Shown piece after piece: positions 1 through 7,442 of a stretch of DNA of 21,995 bases. The stretch's first letter is position 1; every line of letters starts with the position of its first letter. Source of the DNA: JBOGJI01 sp050747865 (GTDB lineage Bacteria > Acidobacteriota > Thermoanaerobaculia > Multivoradales > JAHEKO01). The notes beneath the pieces are model-generated. The model ran no database searches, was not told the origin of the DNA, and saw only the letters and a program-made list of their open reading frames with translations. The DNA is taken from contig JBOGJI010000381.1 in assembly GCA_050747865.1 (NCBI GenBank), positions 1 through 21,995 on the forward strand, written 5' to 3'. A program made the position numbers and the translations under genes.

Positions 1-617
1 GTGAGGAGGGGGAAGGTTCCCCAGTGCAGCGGGACGACGCGCTGGACCTGCAGGAAGCGGGCGGCCCAGGCGGCCTGGCGGGGGTCCATCGTGAAGTGGT
101 CGCCGATGGGCAGGAAGGCGAGCTGCGGGCGGTAGAGCTCGCCGATGAGCTGCATGTCGGAGAACAGGGCGGTGTCGCCGGAGTGGTAGAAGGTAAAGCC
201 CGAGTCCAGCCGCACGACGTAGCCTGCGGCCTCGCCACCCGGGACGATGCCGCTCTCGCCGCTGATTCCTGAGGAGTGGATCGCCTGCACCATGGTCACC
301 CGGTGGCCCAACACGTCCTGGCTGCCTCCGAGGTTCATCGCCGAGGTGTTCTGGACGCCCTGGGTCTCCAGCCAGGTGCAGATCTCGAAGTTGGCGACTA
401 CGATCCGCGGCTCGTAGCGCCGCGCCAGCGCCACCGCGTCGGCCATGTGGTCGAAGTGGCCGTGGGTGATGAGGACCGCGTCGAGACGCTCGAAGCCCTC
501 GTTGTCGAGCTCGCAGGCGGGGTTCTGCTCCACCCACGGGTCGAAAAGCATCACCTCGCCGCCCGGCAGGTCGCAGCGCAACGTGGCATGGCCAAGCCAA
601 GTGAACCGTGGCGCCAT
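1..617 (-). CDS. UPF0173-type metal-dependent hydrolase (metallo-beta-lactamase fold), 3' end outside window
   Basis: The minus strand reads open from an ATG at 617 through the left edge, giving at least 205 residues. The protein begins MAPRFTWLGHATLR, followed by the zinc motif THGHFDH (HxHxDH) near residue 52. Later come IHSSG, HSGDT, a GDHFTM motif and PLHWGTF near the edge. This order is that of the UPF0173/YtkL branch of the metallo-beta-lactamase superfamily, cytosolic hydrolases with two metal sites and unknown natural substrate. Family members are about 225-235 residues, so only a short C-terminal piece is missing. The gene lies 10 nt downstream of the outer-membrane barrel gene on the same strand and may share its transcript. 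Family assignment is strong; substrate is unknown. Confidence 0.85.
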   Translation of the reverse strand, partial: MAPRFTWLGHATLRCDLPGGEVMLFDPWVEQNPACELDNEGFERLDAVLITHGHFDHMADAVALARRYEPRIVVANFEICTWLETQGVQNTSAMNLGGSQDVLGHRVTMVQAIHSSGISGESGIVPGGEAAGYVVRLDSGFTFYHSGDTALFSDMQLIGELYRPQLAFLPIGDHFTMDPRQAAWAARFLQVQRVVPLHWGTFPLL

Positions 618-627
618 CGTGACTACG

Positions 628-1188
628 CTACCAGAGAAGCTTGATCCCCAGATGCAGGCTGACCCCGGACAGGTCGAGGTCGCGGAAGGAGAAGCCATGC
701 AGGCCCTCGCCCTGGATCTCCGCCTTGCCGCTCCGGTACAGCGCGTCGCCGTAGACCGCCCAGTAACCCGCGAGCCGCACGTCCAGGCCGGCACCTCCGT
801 AGTACCCCAGCTCGTCTTTGATGCGCCCGCTCTCCACCCCGACGTCGCGGATGTCGCTCGACAGCACGAAATAGGTCAGCCCGCCCTGGAGGCGCGGCCG
901 CACCCGGCTCGGAGGCGTGAGAAAATGCCAGGCGACCCCGAGATCCAGAGGCGCCGCCTCCACCACGACCGGGAAGCCATTCATGTCGGCCTCGAGCTGA
1001 TCGTAGTGGGCGCCGCGCAGCTGCAGGTCGACGCGTGGGCTCACCGGAATGTCGAGCTCCAGGCCCAGGCCGACATCCTCGTCCACCTCATCGCTGTCCC
1101 ACCAGGCGCCAAAGATGCCGATCCCGCCGGCGAACGACGGCACCGCCACCACCAATGACATCCCCAGCACCATCGCCACTCTCTTCAT
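628..1188 (-). CDS. small outer-membrane beta-barrel protein
   Basis: 186 residues. The start at 1188 is set by a strong Shine-Dalgarno (GGGAGGTT just upstream) and by a clean signal peptide, MKRVAMVLGMSLVVAVPSFAG, with cleavage near residue 20. An open frame extends upstream of this ATG but has shadow-like composition over the divergent dehydrogenase. The mature part alternates polar and hydrophobic residues in short strands (VDLQLRGAHY, PRLQGGLTYFVL, WAVYGDALYRSG, VSLHLGIKLLW) and ends in an aromatic residue, as BAM substrates usually do. This is typical of small 8-stranded OmpX/OmpW-like or porin-family barrels. The role cannot be told from sequence. It is followed on the same strand by the UPF0173 hydrolase. 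Confidence 0.8.
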   Translation of the reverse strand: MKRVAMVLGMSLVVAVPSFAGGIGIFGAWWDSDEVDEDVGLGLELDIPVSPRVDLQLRGAHYDQLEADMNGFPVVVEAAPLDLGVAWHFLTPPSRVRPRLQGGLTYFVLSSDIRDVGVESGRIKDELGYYGGAGLDVRLAGYWAVYGDALYRSGKAEIQGEGLHGFSFRDLDLSGVSLHLGIKLLW

Positions 1189-1257
1189 CTCGAACCTCCC
1201 TTCGTCGTCGCTGCGACACTGCCGCGTACTCTCATCGGCTTCCCTGCATATGATCGT

Positions 1258-1273
1258 GGCCGAATTCTCGGCC
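1258..1273. promoter_or_regulatory. inverted repeat in divergent intergenic region (possible operator)
   Basis: GGCCGA-ATTC-TCGGCC is a perfect 6-bp inverted repeat in the 135-bp gap between the barrel gene (minus) and the dehydrogenase (plus). It sits about 40 bp upstream of the plus-strand -10 element. It may be an operator, but such short GC-rich repeats occur by chance. Confidence 0.2.
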
Positions 1274-1310
1274 AACCCGCCCGAGAACGCAAGCCGGGCG
1301 GCCGTGGCCG

Positions 1311-1316
1311 TACAAT
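1311..1316 (+). promoter_or_regulatory. -10 element TACAAT for the MDR dehydrogenase
   Basis: TACAAT lies seven bases before the GTG start at 1324. The predicted transcription start would fall at or next to the GTG, suggesting a leaderless mRNA. No clear -35 box is seen 16-18 bp upstream. There is no Shine-Dalgarno before the GTG. Confidence 0.5.
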
Positions 1317-1323
1317 CGCCTCC

Positions 1324-2385
1324 GTGTTGGGCTACCTGATCCGCGAACATGGCGGTCCCGAGGCGCTGGAGTGGCGCGACGACCTGCCGCTGCCGGAACC
1401 GCGCGCCGACGAGGTGCGGGTCCGGGTGCGCGCCTGCGCCCTGAACCACCTGGACCTGTGGGTGCGCAACGGCGTGCCCAGACACCGCTTTCCGCTGCCG
1501 TTGATCCCGGGCAGCGAGATCGCCGGCGACGTGGAGGCGGCCGGGGAGCGGGTCGAGGGCCTGGCCCCCGGCACGCCGACCTTGGTGGCCCCGGCGGTTT
1601 CCTGCGGCCGCTGCGAGCGCTGCCTGGGCGGCGAAGATCCCCTGTGCCGGCAGTACGGGATCCTGGGCGAGCACCGAGACGGGGGCTATGCCGAATTCGT
1701 GGTGGTGCCCTGGCGCAACGTCCTGCCGCTGCCGGCCGGGCTCTCCTACGTCGAGGCCGCGGCGCTGCCACTGGTCTCGCTGACCGCCTGGCACATGCTT
1801 ACCGGCCGCGCCCGGCTCGAGCGCGGGGAGGACGTGCTGATCCACGCCGCCGGCTCGGGAGTCTCCTCCGCCGGCATCCAGATCGCCCGGCTGCTCGGCG
1901 CGCGCCGCATCATCGCCACCGCCGGCGGCAAGGCCAAGCTCGCCAAGGCCCGCGAGCTCGGCGCCACCCACACGATCGACTACCGGCACGAGGACTTCGT
2001 CGCCCGGGTGAAGGAGATCACCGACCGCAAGGGAGTGGAGGTCGTGTTCGACCACGTCGGCGGCGACGTCTTCGAGCGCAGCCTCTCCGCTGTCGCTTGG
2101 GGCGGCCGCATCGTCCTTTGCGGCGCCACCGCGCGGGGCGAGGCGACCGTCAATCTGCGGGCGGTGTTCTTCAAGAGCCTTTCCATCCTCGGCTCGACCA
2201 TGGGCAGCCTCGCCGAGCTGATCCGCCTGCTCCGTTTCGTCGAGTCTGGCGATCTGAAACCGGTGGTCGACCGTACCTTTCCCATCACCGAGGCCCGCGC
2301 CGCCCAGACGGCCCTGGAGAACCGCGAGCAGTTCGGCAAGCTCGTGCTGACAATGGACGAAAAGGCCACGGAGGTCCCCGCATGA
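1324..2385 (+). CDS. MDR-superfamily (zinc-type) NAD(P)H oxidoreductase / quinone oxidoreductase-like
   Basis: 353 residues with a GTG start (MLGYLIREHGG); the N-terminus matches the normal start of this family. The GroES-like domain runs to about residue 125, and the Rossmann domain follows with its nucleotide-binding turn around HAAGSGVSSAGIQIA (about 175-190). The structural-zinc lobe is intact: Cys94, Cys97, Cys100 and Cys108. The catalytic-zinc ligands of true alcohol dehydrogenases are absent. The first Cys is Asn41 (ALNHLDLW), and the usual GHE motif is GSE (63-65). The enzyme is therefore more like quinone oxidoreductases or enoyl reductases in chemistry. It overlaps the following ferritin-like gene by ATGA, so the two are probably co-translated. 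Substrate is unknown. Confidence 0.85.
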   Translation: MLGYLIREHGGPEALEWRDDLPLPEPRADEVRVRVRACALNHLDLWVRNGVPRHRFPLPLIPGSEIAGDVEAAGERVEGLAPGTPTLVAPAVSCGRCERCLGGEDPLCRQYGILGEHRDGGYAEFVVVPWRNVLPLPAGLSYVEAAALPLVSLTAWHMLTGRARLERGEDVLIHAAGSGVSSAGIQIARLLGARRIIATAGGKAKLAKARELGATHTIDYRHEDFVARVKEITDRKGVEVVFDHVGGDVFERSLSAVAWGGRIVLCGATARGEATVNLRAVFFKSLSILGSTMGSLAELIRLLRFVESGDLKPVVDRTFPITEARAAQTALENREQFGKLVLTMDEKATEVPA

Positions 2386-3056
2386 ACGACAGCAGCCGGT
2401 CCGGAGAACGATTCGTGGCGGAGCTCGTGGGCGAGATGGAGGAGGTCTTCGCCCGCCTGCGCGAGCAGGAAACGCTGGAGTCCGAGTCCGGCGGCCGGCC
2501 CGAGCTGGTGACCCTGCTCAAGCTGGCCGCGAGCAGCGAGCTGGAGGCGGCGGAGCTGGCGGGCTCCTGGCTCCCCTCGACGCCGGAGCTCCCGGCCAAG
2601 GAGCTGTTCGCCGCGCAATGCGGGGAGGAGATGCGGCACTTGAAGCTCATCCTGGAGCGGCTCGCTGAGCTCGGCGAGGACGTCGACGCGTTCGATCCCG
2701 GCGGCGACGGCCCGAGCCCGCTGCAGGAGTACCTGCGCGGGCTCGACACCACGGTCGAGAGGATCGCCGCCGGGCCGTTCGCGCGCGAAGCGATCGCCCG
2801 CGTCCGCAACGACCAGTTCATCGCCTTCTGCCGCGCCGCCGACGACGAGACGACCGCCCGTCTCTACGAGGAGCTCATCCAGCCGGAGGAGCAGCACCAC
2901 CACGAGGTCGGTCGCCGGCTTCTCGAACGCTACGCGGTCACCCCCGAATCCCGGGAAGCCGCCGCCGCCGCCGTGCGCAACACCCTGGCCATCGCCGACG
3001 AGCTCCGCACCCTGATGGAGCGCACGACGGGCGGCCGTCCGGTGCCGCTCTCCTGA
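2382..3056 (+). CDS. ferritin-like domain protein
   Basis: 224 residues starting in the ATGA overlap with the dehydrogenase stop. The protein is nearly all helix and carries two carboxylate-His motifs typical of ferritin-like di-iron four-helix bundles. One is EEMRH around residues 82-86 (ExxH), preceded by a Glu-rich helix (SELEAAELAG). The other is PEEQHHHE around 168-174 (ExxH), preceded by DDETTARLYEEL. No signal peptide or membrane segment is visible. Possible roles are iron or oxidative-stress protection, or a di-iron oxygenase partner. Coupling to a redox enzyme hints at a shared redox role, but that is inference. Metal binding is likely; function is not assignable. Confidence 0.72.
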   Translation: MNDSSRSGERFVAELVGEMEEVFARLREQETLESESGGRPELVTLLKLAASSELEAAELAGSWLPSTPELPAKELFAAQCGEEMRHLKLILERLAELGEDVDAFDPGGDGPSPLQEYLRGLDTTVERIAAGPFAREAIARVRNDQFIAFCRAADDETTARLYEELIQPEEQHHHEVGRRLLERYAVTPESREAAAAAVRNTLAIADELRTLMERTTGGRPVPLS

Positions 3057-3068
3057 CCTCCACCCGGA

Positions 3069-3074
3069 TACAAT
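3069..3074 (+). promoter_or_regulatory. -10 element TACAAT upstream of the 3-hydroxyacyl-CoA dehydrogenase
   Basis: TACAAT is located 26 bp before the ATG at 3100, in the only gap (43 bp) of this plus-strand cluster. It would give a leader of roughly 18 nt. No convincing -35 box or Shine-Dalgarno is seen. Confidence 0.4.
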
Positions 3075-3099
3075 CCCCGCGACGCACGAGACTTCACAG

Positions 3100-3968
<869 letters not shown>

Positions 3969-3972
<4 letters not shown>

Positions 3973-4103
3973 TCGCGATCTGGATCCTCCTCGCCCTTGC
4001 CGTGTTGTTCGGCGGCGCCATCCTGGCGCTGACCGTCTACGCCGTCCGCCACGACGACCGGGCGCGCGAGGCCCGGCCGGGTGCGGCGGAGGGAGAGCGA
4101 TGA
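3969..4103 (+). CDS. 44-residue single-pass membrane microprotein
   Basis: This small gene starts in the ATGA overlap with the dehydrogenase stop and ends in an ATGA overlap with the SDR start. It encodes one hydrophobic helix (MIAIWILLALAVLFGGAILA, then LTVYAV) followed by a charged tail (RHDDRAREARPG, ending EGER). Its N-terminus out, tail in topology is suggested by the Arg-rich C-terminal side. A GGAGGGAGAG Shine-Dalgarno for the next gene lies inside its last codons. Exact framing by two ATGA junctions argues it is translated. No family is recognised. It could anchor or regulate the neighbouring enzymes, or only maintain translational coupling. Confidence 0.65.
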
Positions 4104-4885
4104 GAGATCTCGAGGGACGGGTCGCCCTGGTCACCGGCGCTTCCTCCGGGCTCGGCCTGGCCTGCGCCCGTGCGTTGCAGCGGCGCGGGGCGCGCGTCGC
4201 GATCAACAGCCGTGGTGGCGAGAAGCTCGAGCGGGCGGCCCAGGAGCTCGCCGCCGAAGGAGGCGAAGCGCTCGGCGTCGAGGCCGACCTCGCGGTGCCG
4301 TCCCAGCTCGAGGGGCTGGTGCGCCAGGTGGAGGATCGCCTGGGTCCGATCGACATCCTGGTGCCGAACGGCGGCGGCCCGCACGTCAAGGCGGCGGCCG
4401 ACCTGACCGACGAGGACTGGTCGCGTGCCATCCCCACGGTGTTCCTGTTCGTGCCGCGGCTCTGCCGCCTGGTGCTGCCGGGCATGCGCCGCCGCGGCTG
4501 GGGCCGCATCGTGGCCATCAACTCGGTCTCCGCCCGCCAGCCCATCCCCCGTCTGGCGCTGTCCAACGCCTTGCGCCCCGCGGTGCTCGGCTATCTCAAG
4601 ACCCTCTCACAGGAGGTGGCCGCCGACGGGGTGACGGTGAACGCGGTGCTGCCCGGCTACACCCGCACCGAGCGCCAGGAGGAGCTGGCCCGGCAGAGCG
4701 CCGGCTTGAGCGGCCGCAGCCCCCAGGACCTCATCGCCGAATGGGGCGGCAACGCCGCGATCGGGCGCATGGCGGAGCCGCAGGAGATCGGCGAGGTGGT
4801 GGCCTTCCTCTGCTCCCCGGCCGCCGCCTACCTCACTGGCCAGGCCATCGCCGTCGACGGCGGCTACGTCAAGAGCCTGCTCTGA
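4100..4885 (+). CDS. short-chain dehydrogenase/reductase lacking the catalytic Tyr and Lys
   Basis: 261 residues with a complete SDR fold. TGASSGLG (12-19) binds the dinucleotide; NGGGP (90-94) replaces the usual NNAG; INSVS (140-144) holds the active-site Ser; and a C-terminal LTGQAIAVDGGYVKSLL is typical of ketoacyl-ACP-reductase-like SDRs. Where the YxxxK motif should be, the protein reads LALSNALRP (152-160), so by eye Tyr becomes Leu154 and Lys becomes Leu158. I recall a subgroup of BKR-like SDRs with the same NGGP and LSNALR signatures, so this is probably a family trait rather than decay. It is last in the unit with the acyl-CoA dehydrogenase and the membrane microprotein. Fold is certain; enzymatic activity is doubtful. 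Confidence 0.85.
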   Translation: MRDLEGRVALVTGASSGLGLACARALQRRGARVAINSRGGEKLERAAQELAAEGGEALGVEADLAVPSQLEGLVRQVEDRLGPIDILVPNGGGPHVKAAADLTDEDWSRAIPTVFLFVPRLCRLVLPGMRRRGWGRIVAINSVSARQPIPRLALSNALRPAVLGYLKTLSQEVAADGVTVNAVLPGYTRTERQEELARQSAGLSGRSPQDLIAEWGGNAAIGRMAEPQEIGEVVAFLCSPAAAYLTGQAIAVDGGYVKSLL

Positions 4886-4899
4886 GCTCGCGGTGGCCG

Positions 4900-5106
4900 C
4901 TAGGCGTGTGGCCGGCTCCCAGGCTCAGGCAGGCCGACGCGGCGGCGCAGATCGACGAAGCGGGCGTCCTCTCGCAGGAGATCGAACCCGCGGCTGACGT
5001 TCAAGTACAGCAGCTGGCCGTCGCGCTCGGCGTATGCCCTCTCCAGCCAAGTTAGGGCTTCCTCGATATCGCCCAGGCCGAGGTAGAGGGAGGCGATCGC
5101 GGCATC
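4900..5106 (-). pseudogene. remnant: C-terminal tail of a TPR-repeat protein (kinase/cyclase-associated type)
   Basis: The minus strand, ending at a TAG at 4900-4902, encodes about 66 residues that look like the C-terminus of a TPR protein. Key parts are AIASLYLGLGDIEEALTWLE, then RAYAERDGQLLYLNV and DARFVDLRRRVGLP. Tails of this form close many bacterial Ser/Thr kinases and adenylate cyclases that carry TPR repeats. Upstream of about 5107 the frame stays open but the sequence is no longer TPR-like, and there is no credible start or RBS. I read it as the surviving 3' end of a gene whose front has been deleted. Confidence 0.55.
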
Positions 5107-5112
5107 ACGGGC

Positions 5113-5220
5113 GGCTGTAGTGCCGACCCGCCGGCCTACTGCCCGGCGGCTCCAGTGACTCGGGCTCAGATGGCCGTCTTCGTCACCAAGACTGTCGGCC
5201 TCGTTCTCTACGGGCCGTAG
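5113..5220 (+). pseudogene. remnant: C-terminal tail of an SLH-like repeat protein
   Basis: On the plus strand a 35-codon stretch ending in TAG (5218-5220) reads GCSADPPAYCP, then VTRAQMAVFVTKT, ending LVLYGP. The pattern of Cys-Tyr-Cys-Pro followed by VTRxQMAVF is that of the last S-layer-homology-like repeat of secreted proteins in several GC-rich phyla. It has no start, no RBS and no upstream repeat. Its 5' edge abuts the opposite-strand TPR remnant within about 10 bp, which implies a rearrangement junction near 5107-5113. Confidence 0.55.
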
Positions 5221-5340
5221 AGAAGCCCGATTCCTGGCCGGGGTGGCCGGTGCTTGCTTGCTCGCTTCTCTCGAGCGCCGGCCGCCCCGACCCTTATACC
5301 GTTTGCTTAGCCCGGCCAGGCGCCAGGCACTTTCGACGTG

Positions 5341-5378
5341 ATCCCAACGCTGTGTCGAGTATGCTCTTGTGTTGGGAT
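5341..5378 (+). promoter_or_regulatory. inverted repeat bracketing the mntA -10 element (candidate operator/promoter)
   Basis: ATCCCAAC (5341-5348) and GTTGGGAT (5371-5378) form a perfect 8-bp inverted repeat with a 22-bp spacer. Inside lies TATGCT (5360-5365), a reasonable -10 box; no good -35 is placed at 17 bp. The right arm ends five bases before the ATG at 5384. This layout would suit autoregulation of a toxin-antitoxin operon, but it is inferred from position alone. Confidence 0.4.
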
Positions 5379-5383
5379 GCGCC

Positions 5384-5842
5384 ATGCGGAAACTGCACAA
5401 TGACGGTCAGATGATCGACGTCTCCTCTCGCCTCGGGCAACTCGACTCGGCGATGCGGGAGGTGCCCGGCCTCGCAGCGGTGTATCTCTTCGGCTCCTAC
5501 GGCACCGAGTACCAGACGCCATTGAGCGACGTCGATCTCGCCTTCATCTTCGCCAAGAACCACATACCGGATTTCGACGCGCATCTCTCTCTGATCGCCA
5601 CAGTCACGGCAACCCTCCAAGAAGAGGACGTTTCCGTGACTCTCCTCGACAAGGCGCCGCTCACCCTTCGCCACACAGTCCTGTCGAAGGGAAGGCCGCT
5701 ATTCGTTTACGACGAGATCGTCCTGGCCGATTTCATCGAAGAGACCCTCGATCGCTACCTGGATTTCCAGGTCGACTACGAGAGGTTCCTGCACGAATAC
5801 GACCGTGCCCTGGTCGAGGAGTACGGCCATGCCGCCGGTTGA
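5384..5842 (+). CDS. mntA: MntA-like minimal nucleotidyltransferase (antitoxin of a HEPN/MNT pair)
   Basis: 152 residues from ATG 5384; ATG 5411 (143 residues) fits the family length slightly better, and neither start has a clear Shine-Dalgarno. The signature GSx10DxD is exact: Gly37-Ser38 with Asp49 and Asp51 (YLFGSYG then PLSDVDLAF). In characterised MntA proteins this enzyme transfers AMP units to a Tyr of the HEPN toxin HepT and silences it. The third catalytic Asp, found in a DVD motif in Shewanella MntA, aligns by eye to Ser84 (EDVSVTLLD), so activity may be reduced. The gene overlaps the broken hepT by 14 nt, the usual operon order for antitoxin first. AT content is a little higher than in its neighbours. 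Confidence 0.8.
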   Translation: MRKLHNDGQMIDVSSRLGQLDSAMREVPGLAAVYLFGSYGTEYQTPLSDVDLAFIFAKNHIPDFDAHLSLIATVTATLQEEDVSVTLLDKAPLTLRHTVLSKGRPLFVYDEIVLADFIEETLDRYLDFQVDYERFLHEYDRALVEEYGHAAG

Positions 5843-6071
5843 CGCCGACAAGCTGCGCCATCACATCGACCACGTCCGCGGCAACTTACGCCGGCTCCGC
5901 GACATCGCCGCGCAGGGGCGTGAGGCGTTCCTCGCCAGCGACATCACGATCAATGCCACCGTCCGCTACCTCTAAACGTCGATCGAAGCCGTCATCGACA
6001 TCGTGATTTCCGCGATGACGGACCGGTACTTCGCGCCGGATCGCGATGCCGACCGACCGGAAAAATCCTGA
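5829..6071 (+). pseudogene. HepT-like HEPN toxin, interrupted by a stop and truncated
   Basis: The ATG at 5829 overlaps the end of mntA. The first 48 codons resemble the HepT N-terminus (LRRLRDIAAQGREAFLAS, then NATVRYL). An in-frame TAA at 5973-5975 falls where family members usually have Gln (YLQxxIEA). After it the same frame continues with TSIEAVIDIV, clearly still HepT, before losing similarity and stopping at 6069-6071. The total is 80 codons against about 110-145 in the family. The RNase motif RxxxxHxY in the C-terminal half is absent. The toxin is therefore dead unless the stop is read through, and even then the active site is missing. It lies 3 bp from the end of the opposing aminotransferase gene. 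Confidence 0.75.
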
Positions 6072-6074
6072 ACG

Positions 6075-7385
6075 TCAGACGCGGCGTGCGGCGAGCCGGC
6101 GGACGCCGCGCTCGAGGCGCTGGACGAGCTCGGGGAGGCGGTCGGCGTCGACCGAGCAGAAGGCGAGGCGCAGGTAGCGGGGGGCGACGGCGATGACGCC
6201 GGTGTCCTCATGCTCCAGGAGGTGGCGGCGCACGGTTTCGGCGTCGAGGCCGAGGGGCTCGGGCAGCTCCAGCAGCGCGAAGCAGCCGGCGTTGCAGGGG
6301 AGCGGCCGCAGCAGCGCGGGGTCCAGACCAGCAAGCGCCTCGGTGAGCACCTGCCAGCGGCGGGCCAGCTCCGCGTGCAGACCTGCGATCTCCTCCTCGA
6401 TCGCGGGGCTTTCCAGAGCCGCCAACACTAGGATCTGTCCCAGAGCGACGGGAGAGCCGACGGCGGCGCGCGCCAGGCACTTGAGCTTGCTCTCGAGCGC
6501 CTGGGCGGCGGTCGAATCCGGCTCCACCGCGAAGGTGACGAAGCCCACCCGGGCGCCGAACAGGGCGAGCTCCTTGGTGGCGCCGTCGACCTTGACCGGC
6601 ACCAGGTTCGGATGGGCGCCGGCGAGCTCCCAGAACAGCGACCCGGCCGGCACCGCGTCGTCGTAGACGAGGCCGGCATAGGCGTCGTCGCACACCACCA
6701 CCAGGGGTCGCCGCTCGGCGGCGGCCACCACGCCGGCGCGCAGGATCTCGCGCTCCGCCCGGGTGGGCATGTAGCCCCCGGGGTTGGAGGGGAAGTTCAA
6801 GATCACGACCGCCGGATCGTCCGCCTGCAGGCGCGCCAGCGCCTCGCCCAGGGCCGCCTCGTCGAAGCGGCCGTCGCGGTAGGCCGGGACCGGCTCCATC
6901 CGGGCGCCGGTGCGCAGGGCGAAGGCCTGGCGGTAGTTGCCCCAGAACGGAGCCAGGACGAGCACGCGCCGGCCGGGACCGGCGAACAGGTCCGCGACCA
7001 GCGAGAGCCCATGCGTGAGGCCGTCGACGGCCAGCGGCAGGCTCGAAAGGACGTCCGCGGCCACGCCCCGGCGCTGCCAGACCCGCCAGGCGCGCCGCAC
7101 CTCCGGGATCCCTTCCACCGGGGAGTACAGGAGCGCCCGATCGCGCCGATCTTCGGGCAGGCCGTCCAGCGCGGCGGCGACCGAAGGCAGCACCAGGGGC
7201 TTCCCTCGCCCATCGGCGATCTGCCCGATGGTGGCGTTGAAGGCCCTCCCCCGGGCCTCTGCGGCCTGGGCCGGAATGTCTGGCGGGAAGACGGCCCGCA
7301 GCCCGAGGGGCGACAGCGCCGCCGCCAGCGCCGGCACCTCCTCCGCCAGGACCCGATTCACCCCCTCAGCCGCATCGACCGTCAC
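6075..7385 (-). CDS. class I/II PLP-dependent aminotransferase
   Basis: 436 residues from a GTG at 7385, preceded by GAAGGGG about 10 nt upstream. The fold-type I landmarks are in order: LNFPSNPGGYMPT (Asn201 of the NPxG motif), CDDAYAGLVYDD (Asp234 and Tyr236 contacting PLP), DGATKELALFGARVGF (Lys271 Schiff-base lysine, Arg279 phosphate-binding) and a C-terminal YLRLAFCSVD with the substrate-carboxylate Arg. Such enzymes transfer amino groups between amino acids and 2-oxo acids in the cytosol; the exact substrate is not readable. It lies 57 bp downstream of the second outer-membrane barrel on the same strand and converges on the hepT remnant. Confidence 0.88.
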   Translation of the reverse strand: MTVDAAEGVNRVLAEEVPALAAALSPLGLRAVFPPDIPAQAAEARGRAFNATIGQIADGRGKPLVLPSVAAALDGLPEDRRDRALLYSPVEGIPEVRRAWRVWQRRGVAADVLSSLPLAVDGLTHGLSLVADLFAGPGRRVLVLAPFWGNYRQAFALRTGARMEPVPAYRDGRFDEAALGEALARLQADDPAVVILNFPSNPGGYMPTRAEREILRAGVVAAAERRPLVVVCDDAYAGLVYDDAVPAGSLFWELAGAHPNLVPVKVDGATKELALFGARVGFVTFAVEPDSTAAQALESKLKCLARAAVGSPVALGQILVLAALESPAIEEEIAGLHAELARRWQVLTEALAGLDPALLRPLPCNAGCFALLELPEPLGLDAETVRRHLLEHEDTGVIAVAPRYLRLAFCSVDADRLPELVQRLERGVRRLAARRV

Positions 7386-7442
7386 GATCAGTGCCCCTTC
7401 GTCGCAGCCAGCCCCGCAGCCCCGTCTCAGGCCGGGCGCTGC

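Noticed and set aside
1189..2055. N-terminal extension of the outer-membrane barrel frame
   Set aside because: The signal peptide and strong RBS fix the start at 1188; the extension is antisense to the dehydrogenase.
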